Part shown: in pieces, positions 51,678 through 60,531 of the stretch
How positions within the stretch are numbered: the stretch's first letter is position 1
Layout of the letters: each line of letters starts with the position of its first letter
NCBI GenBank assembly: GCA_020444075.1
Contig: JAHLLR010000010.1
Location: 1-64,000, forward strand
Origin: Deltaproteobacteria bacterium
GTDB lineage: Bacteria > Desulfobacterota > Desulfobacteria > Desulfobacterales > Desulfosarcinaceae
Length of the DNA stretch: 64,000 nucleotides
Direction of reading: 5' to 3'
Notes under the pieces: model-generated
Told to the model about the DNA's origin: nothing
What the model saw: the letters and a program-made list of their open reading frames with translations, nothing else
The model's database searches: none
Made by a program: the position numbers and the translations under genes

Positions 51678-52619
51678 TCAGCGCCCGGCCAACCGGGCGA
51701 AATCCTCAAAGGCCGTACGGCTGTCGAATGCATAGGAAAATCCGGTTTTTTCGATAAACCGTTTCGGAGACGCCACCCACGAATAGCGAAATAACCCCAG
51801 GGCGGCACTGGGAAACCGGGTGATAAAATGCAGGCGCAGGGCCCAGGCGATCCGATTCAACGGATAGAGCAAGCGGCTGGGCACCCATACCGGGCGATTG
51901 CCCATCAGGCGGACCATCTCGGCCACGGTGATGGTTCCCGCTCCGGCAATGTTGAACGTTCCGGATACATCGTTTTTCAGGCAGTGCAGAATGGCCCGCA
52001 TCAGATCCTTTTCATGGACGAACTGGAGGGGCGAGGTCTCCTTGGGCAGCACCACCAGACGTTTTTTCAGGTGGTGGGAGAGCGGGTTGTCCATGGTGGG
52101 GCCCACGACGAAGCAGGGTCGCAGCACGCTGACCGCCATTTTCGGATGCTTTTCGGCAAACGGTGCAAGGATGGCTTCGATCTCCCGTTTGTTCTTGGCA
52201 TAGGTAAAATCTTCATTGCCCCGCAGCGGATCGGTTTCGGTCAGGGGTACGGGGTTATCCGGATGAAACCCATAGGCGGTGGCGGAACTGGTGACCAGCA
52301 GGCGCCGAACGGCGGCCCGGGCGGACGATTCCAGGACATTGCGGGTTCCCTCCACATTGATGCTCTCCATCAGGGCGGTATCGTGAAGGGGCGGCAGGAC
52401 ATAGGCGGCGTGGACCACCGTATCGACGCCGTGCCGTGTCATCAGGCCGGTCATCGGCCGGCGTACGTCCTGTTCGTAGAATCTGAGTTTTTCGGGAGCG
52501 GCAGCCGGTCTGCGGATGTCGATACCCATCACGGTCTCAACCGTTTCATCGGCACAGAGGGCCTCGGCCAGAGTGCTTCCGATATACCCGGAAGCACCGG
52601 TGATGAGCACCTTTTTCAT
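51678..52619 (-). CDS. NAD-dependent epimerase/dehydratase family protein (extended SDR)
   Basis: 313 residues. VLITGASGYIGSTLAEAL (GxxGxxG), DVRRPMTGLMTRHGVDTVVHAAYVLPP, TSSATAYGFHPDNP and the catalytic YAKNKRE (YxxxK) are present. Extended SDR fold; may act on a 3-hydroxy/oxo sterol-like or sugar substrate. Start overlaps the preceding SDR stop by ATGA, and it is last in the TetR-headed acyl-CoA cluster, so a role in that pathway is likely. Exact reaction unknown. Confidence 0.88.
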   Translation of the reverse strand: MKKVLITGASGYIGSTLAEALCADETVETVMGIDIRRPAAAPEKLRFYEQDVRRPMTGLMTRHGVDTVVHAAYVLPPLHDTALMESINVEGTRNVLESSARAAVRRLLVTSSATAYGFHPDNPVPLTETDPLRGNEDFTYAKNKREIEAILAPFAEKHPKMAVSVLRPCFVVGPTMDNPLSHHLKKRLVVLPKETSPLQFVHEKDLMRAILHCLKNDVSGTFNIAGAGTITVAEMVRLMGNRPVWVPSRLLYPLNRIAWALRLHFITRFPSAALGLFRYSWVASPKRFIEKTGFSYAFDSRTAFEDFARLAGR

Positions 52620-53410
52620 TCCCTGTCCCCTTGCGTTGCGGCTTTGGAAAACGCCAGCATCTTGACCAGCGGCCGCTGGAAAAACGGAAAAGCCAGGGTT
52701 GAAAAGCGCAGCAGGCGCATCATCCAGCCTACCTGCCAGTGGCGCCGCCGGCCGTGGGCGGCCCGCCAGACCACCTTGGCTACCTGTCCGGGGGTGATGT
52801 GCACTCCCAGCCGCGACACGCTGGCCGCCTCCACGGGCGAGGCGGTGATCATCGGGGTGCGCACGTAGGGTGCCATGACGTCACACACATGGATGCCCAG
52901 GGGCTCGAACTCGATGTTGAGCGCCTCGGTCAGGGCGCCCACGGCGGCTTTGGTGGCGGAATAAACGGCCAGTTCCGGGGTTCCATAAAGGGCCGACGCC
53001 GAAGACATGCTGATGATGCGCGCGCCGGGGGTGGCCTTCAACAGATCGAAACAGGCATCGATGCCGTTGAGGATGCCGGTGAGATTGACGTCCACCGTCC
53101 GTTTTTTCAGTTCCAGGGAGATGGTCTGGTGGTGGCCCATGTAAAGTACGCCGGCATTGTTGAACAGTACGTCCAGTTGTCCGCCTGTCCGTCGGGCCAG
53201 ATGATCGGCAGCCGCCTGTACGCTTTCCGGCCGGGTCACATCCACGCTTCGAAAGCAGGCGTTTTCATGGCCGATCCGGTTCCCCAATTCCTCCAGGGCC
53301 GGTTCGTTTACATCAAAAAGCCCCACGAACCAGCCCTTTTCGGCGAAGACCAGGGCGGTTTCCCGGCCGATGCCCGACGCGGCGCCGGTGATGAAAATGC
53401 TCTTTTTCAC
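52616..53410 (-). CDS. Short-chain dehydrogenase/reductase
   Basis: 264 residues from a GTG at 53410, just after the thiolase stop and preceded by AGAGGT; the open frame continues upstream but overlaps the thiolase gene. FITGAASGIGRETALVFAEKG (TGxxxGIG), DVTRPESV, LFNNAGVLYMG (NNAG), SMSSASALYGTPELAVYSATKAAV (Ser, YxxxK) are complete. Likely oxidises a 3-hydroxyacyl-CoA or alcohol intermediate. Tightly coupled to thiolase and epimerase genes. Confidence 0.92.
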   Translation of the reverse strand: MKKSIFITGAASGIGRETALVFAEKGWFVGLFDVNEPALEELGNRIGHENACFRSVDVTRPESVQAAADHLARRTGGQLDVLFNNAGVLYMGHHQTISLELKKRTVDVNLTGILNGIDACFDLLKATPGARIISMSSASALYGTPELAVYSATKAAVGALTEALNIEFEPLGIHVCDVMAPYVRTPMITASPVEAASVSRLGVHITPGQVAKVVWRAAHGRRRHWQVGWMMRLLRFSTLAFPFFQRPLVKMLAFSKAATQGDRE

Positions 53411-53411
53411 G

Positions 53412-54650
53412 CTACCTCTTTTCCAGAATGTGGATGCACATGGCCGCCTCTTCGACCCCGATGTTGCCGCCGCCGTTTTCCGCCAGGCCCAGTCGGGCCC
53501 CTTCCACCTGGCGCCTGCCGGCGTCGCCGCGAAGCTGGATGCCGATCTCATAGATCTGGGCCAGCCCCGAGGCCCCGATGGGATGGCCGCGGCACTCCAG
53601 CCCGCCGCTGGTATTCACCGGCTGCTTGCCTCCCAGTCTGGTCGCGCCGGTTTCCGCCCAGGGTCCCCCTTCGCCCATGGGGCAGAACCCCATGGCCTCG
53701 GTCTGGTGCAGCTCCCCGTAGGCCGTGGCATCGTGAAGCTCGGCCAGGCTGATGTCGGCAGGCCCGACCCCGGCCATCTCATAGGCTTGTCCGGCCAGCC
53801 GTTCCCCGATGTCCTGCCCGTCCAGGTCACGGTCCGTGCCCGTTCCCAGCACCGAGGCGCGAATTCTTAAAGGGCGGGCAGTGGACAGTTTTTTCAGGTA
53901 GGCTTCGGAGCAGACGATGGCCGCTGCTGCGCCGTCGCCCACCGGTGCGCACATGGCGCGGGTCAGGGGATAGGCCACGGGCTTGTCCGCCAGCACCTCT
54001 TCGACGGTCATGTCCGTCTGATACTGGGAGAGCGGGTTCAACGACCCGTGCCAGTGGTTTTTGGCACAGATGGCGGCCAGTTGCCGCTGGGTGGAGCCGA
54101 AACGGCTCATGTGCCAGCGGGCGCCCATGGCGTAGGCATCCATGAAGATGCTGCGGCCGTCCCCGGGCGGGGTCTGGTCGGCCGGGATGTCGATGGTGAG
54201 GCTGCTGCTGACCCGTTCCATCATTTTCAGGTGGGCCTCGAAATTCCCGACATCCATGCAGGAGGCATAGGCGCCGAGGGAAACGGCCTTGTTGGGATGG
54301 GTAATCTTCTCAGAGCCCAAAGCCAGGGCCACGTCAAACATTCCCGCCCGGATGCCGGTGGTGGCCAGGTGAAGGGCCGTGGAGGCCCCGGCGCAGGCGT
54401 TTTCCACATTGGTGACGGGAATCGCTTCGATGCCCATGGAACGCAGGATCACCTGGCCGCGGATGGAGTGCTGGTTGGCGAACATGCCCCAGAAAGTGTT
54501 GGAGAAAAAGGCCGATTCGATGTCCGGCTTCTCCAGGCCGGCGTCGGCCAGGGCCAGGCGGGTGGCCTCGTGGGCCATGTCCCGCACGTCACGCTCCGGA
54601 TACTTGCCGAAACGGATCATGCCCAAACCGATGATGTAGACGTTATTCAT
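53412..54650 (-). CDS. Thiolase family protein, SCP-x type acetyl-CoA acyltransferase
   Basis: 412 residues from ATG 54650 (GGAAGGAAAAAC upstream). VTNVENACAGASTALHLA contains the nucleophilic Cys, and GGLECRGHPIGASGLAQIYEI the HP/GxSG second site with a Cys in ECRGH. The overall pattern (IIGLGMIRFGKYPERD start, SLAELHDATAYGELHQ) fits the SCP2/SCP-x thiolase group used for branched-chain or sterol side-chain cleavage rather than FadA. Releases acetyl- or propionyl-CoA from 3-oxoacyl-CoA in the cytoplasm. Fits with the separate SCP2 protein in the same cluster. Confidence 0.92.
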   Translation of the reverse strand: MNNVYIIGLGMIRFGKYPERDVRDMAHEATRLALADAGLEKPDIESAFFSNTFWGMFANQHSIRGQVILRSMGIEAIPVTNVENACAGASTALHLATTGIRAGMFDVALALGSEKITHPNKAVSLGAYASCMDVGNFEAHLKMMERVSSSLTIDIPADQTPPGDGRSIFMDAYAMGARWHMSRFGSTQRQLAAICAKNHWHGSLNPLSQYQTDMTVEEVLADKPVAYPLTRAMCAPVGDGAAAAIVCSEAYLKKLSTARPLRIRASVLGTGTDRDLDGQDIGERLAGQAYEMAGVGPADISLAELHDATAYGELHQTEAMGFCPMGEGGPWAETGATRLGGKQPVNTSGGLECRGHPIGASGLAQIYEIGIQLRGDAGRRQVEGARLGLAENGGGNIGVEEAAMCIHILEKR

Positions 54651-54976
54651 TTGTTTTTCCTTCCTGAATTTATCGATTGCGTAATACATGAGAAAATTCT
54701 AGGGGTAATGCCAAATGCCCAATGAAAAATGTCAAATGAAGGAATCCTAACTGTTATCGTTTTAGGTCGAATCCCATTCTTAAATCGGCCTTTCGGTCTT
54801 GATCGTTGGCATTTTTTCCCGAAGGAAATCGTGTTTGTCCAGAACGGGTGGATTTGGGTTCAGGCCAAGGCCGCAGGGATGTTGAAACCGGAGGCGTAGC
54901 TGCGCTACGTTGAGGATTTCAACTTCGTGAGAACACCGGCCTGGGCCGAAAGACGCCCGTTGTGGGCGGACACGCC
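54651..54976. other. Intra-cluster gap with palindromic repeat
   Basis: 326 bases between the acyl-CoA dehydrogenase and thiolase genes, no ORF. It contains short tandem CAAATG-like units (about 54710-54740) and the palindromic element at 54859-54950. The gap may separate two transcripts. Confidence 0.4.
54859..54950. repeat. Nested palindromic repeat element
   Basis: Three nested arms: outer TTCAGGCCAAGGCCG with CCGGCCTGGGCCGAA (imperfect), middle GTTGAAA (54881-54887) with TTTCAAC (54917-54923), and inner CGTAGC-TGC-GCTACG (54895-54909). About 92 bases, non-coding; resembles REP-type intergenic palindromes. Could fold as a cruciform or RNA hairpin inside the operon. Confidence 0.65.
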
Positions 54977-56200
54977 CTATAGGTGGTGCGCCGCCGTAAT
55001 CATCAGCGAGTCGTTGGCGCCGTCTTCGATCATGGCTGCCCGGGCATCCCGGAAAAATTTTTCCAGGGGATACTCCCGGCTCACGCCATTGCCGCCGTAA
55101 ATCTGCACGGCATCGCTGGCCACCTCGAAGGCCGTGTTGGTGCAATAGACCTTGGAGGCGATAGAGTACTGAATCATGGGCGGGGTGTTGTTGTAATTGT
55201 AGATCATGGCTGCCCGGGAAAGCGCCCGAGCCGCCTCTATCTTCATGAACATGGAAAAGAGCTTGTGTTTGATCATCTGGTGCTCGAACAGGGGCTTGCC
55301 GCCCTGGATGCGCTGTTTGGCGTAGGCCAGGGCCTCTTCGTAGGCCGCCCGGGCCACCCCCACGAACAGGGCCCCCATGGCGGCATTGGCCGTGGAGAGG
55401 GTGACATCCAGCATGGACTCGTAGCTTTCCGGGTCCACGAGCATGTATTCACTGGGAATCCGGACCCCGTCGAAATAGATCTCACCCTGGTTGAGGGCAC
55501 GCTGGCCCAACTTGTCCAGGGGACGGCCCTTCTTGACACCGGGAAGATCCAGGGGAACGATGCAGATGCCGCCGCCGGCCATTCCCCTGGACGGATCGAG
55601 GGTGGGGTAGAGCAGGCAGTGGGTGGCGATGGTGCCGTTGGAGACCCAGGCCGCCTTCTGACCGTCGATGACCCATTCGTCGCCTTCCCGGCGGGCCCGG
55701 GTCTGCCCCGAAATGGCGGGGTCCGCGAAAGTCGCGGTGAACGGGCTGAGGGTGTCGGTGCCGTGATCCGGTTCGGTGATTCCCCAGCAGCCGATGAGGG
55801 AGGCGTCACTGCACTGGCAGAAGGGTTCGATGATATCGTCGATCAAGCGGTCCGAGGGGACCATGGAGGCGAAAAAGGCCGGAAAGCAGGATATGCCCAG
55901 ACCGATGGCAAAATCCACGCTGCCCCAGGCCAGTTCTTCCAGAACGATATGAGTTTCAAGGGGATCGGTGGCCAGCCCGCCGTAGGAGTCCGGCAGGAAG
56001 ATCGTATGATATCCCAGATCGTAGCCCTGCTTCATGGTCTCCCAGAACAGGGGACTCTTAATGACGGTTTCGGGGTCGTCGATTTTGTCCAGCTCTATGC
56101 TGGCCGGACGCAACACCTCCCTGGCAAACCGGTGGGTCTCTTCTTTCATGGCATTCTGGGCTTTGGTCAGGTCGATGTTCAACTCGGTGTATCCGATCAT
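54977..56200 (-). CDS. Acyl-CoA dehydrogenase
   Basis: 407 residues. FAD-dependent acyl-CoA dehydrogenase fold: SLIGCWGITEPDHGTDT, GQKAAWVSNGTIATH, MGALFVGVARAAYEEALAYAKQRIQGGKPLFEHQMIKHKL and VQIYGGNGVSREYPLEKFFRDARA are standard landmarks. A catalytic Glu in the region of YGGNGVSREYPLEK is plausible, but I did not assign it. Introduces the alpha-beta double bond in a CoA ester, passing electrons to an electron-transfer flavoprotein not encoded here. Follows the acyl-CoA ligase gene by 45 bases. Confidence 0.94.
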   Translation of the reverse strand: MIGYTELNIDLTKAQNAMKEETHRFAREVLRPASIELDKIDDPETVIKSPLFWETMKQGYDLGYHTIFLPDSYGGLATDPLETHIVLEELAWGSVDFAIGLGISCFPAFFASMVPSDRLIDDIIEPFCQCSDASLIGCWGITEPDHGTDTLSPFTATFADPAISGQTRARREGDEWVIDGQKAAWVSNGTIATHCLLYPTLDPSRGMAGGGICIVPLDLPGVKKGRPLDKLGQRALNQGEIYFDGVRIPSEYMLVDPESYESMLDVTLSTANAAMGALFVGVARAAYEEALAYAKQRIQGGKPLFEHQMIKHKLFSMFMKIEAARALSRAAMIYNYNNTPPMIQYSIASKVYCTNTAFEVASDAVQIYGGNGVSREYPLEKFFRDARAAMIEDGANDSLMITAAHHL

Positions 56201-56245
56201 GGGATTCTCCTTCGCTGTAAAAACTTCCGGATATTGAGAAAGGCA

Positions 56246-57853
56246 TCATTTGGAATAAGCGAATACATTTTCCGCTTCGGGTGAGAACTTTTGTTTAAGC
56301 ACCCGGTCCAGGGCTTTTTCGGAAATGGTTTTAGGTATTTCATCCACCAGTTGAAGGTAGGTGGGGATGAAATTGGCCTCCAGGTCCCGGCGACACATGG
56401 CGAAAATATCCGCCGGGTCGATGGCGGCACCCTCGAAGGGGGCGATGGCGGCCACCAGGTCGCTTTCCCCCGGTGCACCGGAAGCGGCCGGAATACCATA
56501 GACGCATACCTCGCTCACATGCGGATGCTCGCCCAGCACCCGTTCGATATGATCGGGCTGGATGAAATCACCGGCCCGACGCAACTCGCTGCCCTTGCGA
56601 TGGCGGAAAAAGTACCAGCCCTTTTCGTCTTTGGTAACGATGTCCCCGGTACGCAGCCAGCCGCCGCGGGTTTTCTCCTCGGAAGCCTGGGCGTTGTCCA
56701 GGTAATCCACCTTGGTATCCCCCTTCATCATGCGGCAGATGAGTTCTCCCGGATGGCCCGTCGGCACTTCCCGGTCATCGTCATCCACTATTTTGAACTG
56801 CATCATGCCGGGGATGGGTTTGCCGAAGGAGCCCACCGGCCCCACTCCCGGCGGTTTGTAGGCGAATCCGCCCTCCACGGCGCCGTACCACTCGAGGATC
56901 TTGACCGCAAAGCGATTTTCGAAATCCTGCCAGATGGCAGCAGGGGTACCGGCGCTGATGACGGTTTTCACCGGGTTGTCGGCGTCGTTGTCCCGTGGCG
57001 GTTCGTTGAAAATGCCTGCCATCATGCCGCCCAGCAGGGAGAAGCTGGTGCAGCCGTGAGTGCGGCAGATGTCCCAGATCCGGCTCTTGGTGAACCGGGA
57101 GGAGAACACTGCCTTGATTCCCGAACCGATGGCCGGAAAGAGGGTGACGGCCTGGGCGTTGCCATGGGTGAGGGAGAGGCCGGTGTAGAGTACGTCGGAG
57201 GGTTTGTACTTCCATACCAGCTTGGTGACGATGTTAAACATGCCGAAGCGGTTGTTGCGGATCATGACCCCCTTGGGGTCGCCGGTGGTGCCGGAGGTGT
57301 ATATGATCTGCATGGGATGGCGCACGTCCATGATCTGCTGGCCGACCGGATCCCAGGAGGTCTTCTCCAGGGTCTCGTTCAGGGCGGGATAGGTATCCGA
57401 GATCGGCAGGTGCTGATCCCTGCGCCAGGCCACCAGTATGTTTTTGAGGCCGGGAACCTGACCCGCCACCTCTTCCAGTTGGGGCAGCAGTTCACCGCTG
57501 ACGATCACGGCCTTGACATTGGCGTGGGTCAGCAGGAACCGCAGGCGGTCTCCCCGGCTGCGCGGGTCGATGGGCACCATGACGGCACCGATCACCGGTC
57601 CGGCCAGCATGCTGTATGCGAATTCGGCATGGTTGCGCATGAACAGCGCATAGGTATCTCCTTTATCAAGACCGAGGTTCAGAAACAGCCGGGCAATCTT
57701 ATTGGAATTCTCATAGATGGTTCTGTAAGTGAGAACGTCGGCGTCACGATCGCCATTTTCGAAAATTAGTATTTCCTGATCCGGCCTGTCTTCAGCCTTC
57801 ATTTCTATAAAATGAGAGACGATGGCCTGATTCAGATAAGCTTTTGATGACAT
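56246..57853 (-). CDS. AMP-forming acyl-CoA ligase
   Basis: 535 residues. P-loop IIYTSGTTGDPKGVMIRNN, GAVEGGFAY (A5), GGWLRTGDIVTKDEKGWYFF (A7), RHRKGSELRRAGDFIQP (A8) and a C-terminal ISEKALDRVLKQ where the catalytic Lys would fall. The layout and NLGLDKGDTYALFMRNHAEF recall the crotonobetaine/carnitine- or cyclohexanecarboxylate-type ligases. Activates the substrate of the cluster to its CoA ester. 104 bases separate it from the DUF2148 gene upstream. Confidence 0.93.
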   Translation of the reverse strand: MSSKAYLNQAIVSHFIEMKAEDRPDQEILIFENGDRDADVLTYRTIYENSNKIARLFLNLGLDKGDTYALFMRNHAEFAYSMLAGPVIGAVMVPIDPRSRGDRLRFLLTHANVKAVIVSGELLPQLEEVAGQVPGLKNILVAWRRDQHLPISDTYPALNETLEKTSWDPVGQQIMDVRHPMQIIYTSGTTGDPKGVMIRNNRFGMFNIVTKLVWKYKPSDVLYTGLSLTHGNAQAVTLFPAIGSGIKAVFSSRFTKSRIWDICRTHGCTSFSLLGGMMAGIFNEPPRDNDADNPVKTVISAGTPAAIWQDFENRFAVKILEWYGAVEGGFAYKPPGVGPVGSFGKPIPGMMQFKIVDDDDREVPTGHPGELICRMMKGDTKVDYLDNAQASEEKTRGGWLRTGDIVTKDEKGWYFFRHRKGSELRRAGDFIQPDHIERVLGEHPHVSEVCVYGIPAASGAPGESDLVAAIAPFEGAAIDPADIFAMCRRDLEANFIPTYLQLVDEIPKTISEKALDRVLKQKFSPEAENVFAYSK

Positions 57854-57957
57854 GGTCCCTAACTCCTTAATTGAGAATTATCGAATCGGGAATTGAGGGG
57901 TTAACCAGCGACACCCCATCCAATTTCTCAATCCCTAATCCCTCAATCTTTTTCCTA

Positions 57958-58608
57958 TTAATCCTCGACCGCCCCGATGAAACCGCGGTTATAGGTGGGG
58001 AACTCTTTCGCGAAGATTTCATCCCAATGCTCCTTCGTCCAGTATTCGTGACGATCGAAGTAGGGATTCTTGCTGGCTGCGCTCACCGAAACGCTGATGC
58101 ACACGTCCACATCGGTGATGATCTCAAGGGCCAGGGCCGAAAAGGCCAGGGTGGAGAAAACCCGGCAGTGAAGGCCCAGCCGATGAGCTGCGCTGGCAGC
58201 GGCATTGGAGGCGATGCCCAGGTTGATGTTTTTGAACAGGCAGGAGGGCCCGTTGGCGGTGAGGGATTCCATTTTTTCGGCGGCATTCAGCTCTTTGCAG
58301 GTTCGGAAACCGCAGGCCCCGCAGTTGTAGTTGAAGTCGGAGCGGCGCTTGTCCCCCATGATCAGCAGCGCACAGGGTTCCTTCATCAGCTGGACCAGGT
58401 GCCGGCCGTCCCTGGCGGCCAGGGGTGACATGTCTCCCAAAGAAAAGCAGTACTCGGCGATCTGCTCCATCTCCTCTTTGCCGATGGAGATGATTTTTAC
58501 CGTGTTGCGGTCATTGAACCGAAAGCTGTTGTGGGCGGCCAGGGCCATCAGTTCCACGGCCCGGTTCATCCCGGCATTGACCATTGCATCCATTTCGACG
58601 ATTGCCAT
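57958..58608 (-). CDS. DUF2148 ferredoxin-type domain protein (first copy)
   Basis: 216 residues from ATG 58608 with GGAGG upstream; the longer frame overlaps the previous gene. CGACGFRTCKEL followed by GPSC is the cysteine pattern of DUF2148 proteins, which may ligate an iron-sulfur cluster. Additional features: NSFRFNDRNTVKI and a C-terminal FDRHEYWTKEHWDEIFAKEFPTYNRGFIG. Function of the family is not established; redox or cofactor-related role is inferred from the cysteines. Forms a pair with the gene just upstream. Confidence 0.82.
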   Translation of the reverse strand: MAIVEMDAMVNAGMNRAVELMALAAHNSFRFNDRNTVKIISIGKEEMEQIAEYCFSLGDMSPLAARDGRHLVQLMKEPCALLIMGDKRRSDFNYNCGACGFRTCKELNAAEKMESLTANGPSCLFKNINLGIASNAAASAAHRLGLHCRVFSTLAFSALALEIITDVDVCISVSVSAASKNPYFDRHEYWTKEHWDEIFAKEFPTYNRGFIGAVED

Positions 58609-58622
58609 ATTTTCCTCCGGTG

Positions 58623-59294
58623 TCAGCTGTAGATGGACCTGAACTGGGGCCACAGCCGGTTGATCATGCGGTCGTTCATGGTGCGCTGGTTGATCTCGTC
58701 ATACTTGAGCGGGATGTCCCGGAACGGGCTTTTCTCAGTGACGGAGATGGCTACGGCCAGGGAGAAGCCCGTGTCCCGCGGCAACAGTCCCATGCGCATG
58801 GCCGCGGCACCCACGGACCAGTAAACCCCGTAGTCGATGCCCAGGTTGCGGGCCTGGGCGATCATGCCGTCCACGGCGTAGGCGATGTTGGTGGCCCGGA
58901 AGGTGCACAGGGGGCCGGTGAAGGCTACGTCGGGGTCCGCGGGGAGCTTCTCTTCTTCCTTGAGATATTCACAGACCAGTTTCCCGCACATGTTGCAGTT
59001 GATGTCTGCCGGATCGGTGAGGCACCGCAAGGAGGTGGTGACCAGCAGGGCGTCGGCGTCGCGGACCATGGCTGCGTCGCGCCTGAAAAATCCCCAGCTT
59101 TTCTTGGTGCCGGCCATGGTTTCCATCTGCTGGCAGATGTCCTCGATGTCGCATTCGTCTTCGACGATGTGGATGGTGCATTCGCCCACGCCGCCCACCC
59201 GGGGGGTGGTGGTGCCCGAAGCCAGAATCAGGCGGGCGGCGATTCTGACGGCCTCCGTCCGGTCGGTTTCGTATTGTCTGATGCTGCGTTCCAT
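58623..59294 (-). CDS. DUF2148-like ferredoxin-type domain protein (second copy)
   Basis: 223 residues. CNMCGKLVC and GPLCTFRATN parallel the cysteines of the neighbouring DUF2148 protein, and IRIAARLILASGTTTPRVGG plus GVYWSVGAAAMRMGLLPRDTGFSLAVAISV mirror its other halves, so the two are diverged paralogues or subunits of a heterodimer. Separated from its partner by 14 bases. Placement between the SCP2 and acyl-CoA ligase genes suggests electron transfer or cofactor chemistry in the beta-oxidation pathway; not established. Confidence 0.78.
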   Translation of the reverse strand: MERSIRQYETDRTEAVRIAARLILASGTTTPRVGGVGECTIHIVEDECDIEDICQQMETMAGTKKSWGFFRRDAAMVRDADALLVTTSLRCLTDPADINCNMCGKLVCEYLKEEEKLPADPDVAFTGPLCTFRATNIAYAVDGMIAQARNLGIDYGVYWSVGAAAMRMGLLPRDTGFSLAVAISVTEKSPFRDIPLKYDEINQRTMNDRMINRLWPQFRSIYS

Positions 59295-59312
59295 GAATTG
59301 CCTCCTTGTGCG

Positions 59313-59720
59313 TTAATCCACGGGCAGTCCGTGGGAGCGGGCCCACTCCGGATAGGCTTCATAGGCCGGTTTGAGCAGGGGGAGCAGTTTGAGAATTTTA
59401 GGCATGGGTCCCTTGGCCTTGATCAATCCTTTGGCCAGGGCGATCGGCATGGCGATCTGTTTGAGCCAGAATTTATGGCAGGTGTCGCCGCTAAGGGTCA
59501 TCTCCACCGTGGCTTTGTCAGCGTGGCTTCCCCAAGCGACTTGGCCGTGGGTCCCGTCACCGGGGGTGACCCATAATTCAGCGTTGGGGTCGGAGATGTT
59601 GAACTTGATGGTGATGCCGGACTTGACGAACTTGGGGCCGAATTCCGGATCGGCCAGCAGCTTTTCGAACAGCCCCCCCAAAACGGCCTGCATCTTCTCC
59701 TTGTTTTCAAATACGGTCAT
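59313..59720 (-). CDS. SCP2 sterol-carrier domain protein
   Basis: 135 residues, a single SCP2 domain: DPEFGPKFVKSGITIKFNISDPNAELWV, VAWGSHADKATVEMTLSGDTCHKFWLKQIAMPIALAKGLIKAKG. SCP2 domains bind lipids, sterols or long acyl-CoAs in a hydrophobic tunnel; single-domain bacterial forms are common. Acts as a cytoplasmic carrier. In the same operon as an SCP-x type thiolase, suggesting a bulky hydrophobic substrate. Confidence 0.92.
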   Translation of the reverse strand: MTVFENKEKMQAVLGGLFEKLLADPEFGPKFVKSGITIKFNISDPNAELWVTPGDGTHGQVAWGSHADKATVEMTLSGDTCHKFWLKQIAMPIALAKGLIKAKGPMPKILKLLPLLKPAYEAYPEWARSHGLPVD

Positions 59721-59796
59721 GACGTCTCCTTTTTCTGATCAACCGTTATCATTCAACAGCCCGCCGTTCATATTGCAGGCCGGTCTATCCTTTGAT

Positions 59797-60414
59797 TCAT
59801 GGGGTGCCCGTTTTCATATGCGGCGCCAGCAGCCTCCGGATGGCGTTCTGGAAGGAAGTGATGGCCCATTCGGTCGAATGGGTTGAGGGGTCCATGTACC
59901 AGCGGATGGCGACACCCTGGTAGATGGCGGAAATCGTGCGGGCGGTGGCCACCGGATCCAGATCGGTGAAGTCGCCGCGATCGATTCCTTCGGCCAGGGC
60001 GCCACTCAGCAGGGTCACCCAGTTGCCGATCCAATCGTGAAAGATCTCCCGGTAGTCGGCGTTGTGTACGCTGATGGCCATAAAGTCCAACAGCAGGGGG
60101 TATCCGACGGCCATGTCCGGATTGTCGACATCGTACAGCCAGTCAAAGGAGAGCACCTTTTCCAGGGGCGTGTCGACCCGTGCCATGGTGTCCCGGCCGC
60201 GTTGGAAAATCCTGTCGAAAAACTCCTGGAACACGGATTTGAACAATTCGTATTTGGAGCGGTAGTAGTGGGCCAGGCCCCCCTTGGAAAGCCCGGCGGT
60301 GCGGCAGATGTCGTCCATGGTCACGTTGGCGCATCCGCGTTCGGCGATGGTCTTCAATCCGGCTTCGAGGATCTGTGCCTTGCGGATGGCTTCCAATTCC
60401 GGAATGGGGGGCAT
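59797..60414 (-). CDS. TetR/AcrR-family transcriptional regulator
   Basis: 205 residues from ATG 60414 (AGGAAG upstream); the ORF extends to 60495 but that part is not TetR-like. N-terminal helix-turn-helix ILEAGLKTIAERGCANVTMDDICRTAGLSKGGLAHYYRSKYELF is typical, followed by a helical ligand domain. It heads the acyl-CoA degradation cluster, so it probably represses that cluster and responds to a CoA ester or related ligand. Candidate operators lie at 60532-60572. Confidence 0.92.
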   Translation of the reverse strand: MPPIPELEAIRKAQILEAGLKTIAERGCANVTMDDICRTAGLSKGGLAHYYRSKYELFKSVFQEFFDRIFQRGRDTMARVDTPLEKVLSFDWLYDVDNPDMAVGYPLLLDFMAISVHNADYREIFHDWIGNWVTLLSGALAEGIDRGDFTDLDPVATARTISAIYQGVAIRWYMDPSTHSTEWAITSFQNAIRRLLAPHMKTGTP

Positions 60415-60531
60415 AGTTATGCTTCCTGTTGCGATCTGCCGGCGTTGGCATCTGTTCGGGGCGGCTGTGCCGACGACCTGCCGATCGTTAATCAAATGTT
60501 ATCAGGTACAATTAAAAATTTTGGAATGGGG

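Noticed and set aside
54983-56284. 433-codon plus-strand frame
   Set aside because: Antisense shadow of the acyl-CoA dehydrogenase gene in high-GC DNA.
56291-57769. 492-codon plus-strand frame
   Set aside because: Antisense shadow of the acyl-CoA ligase gene.
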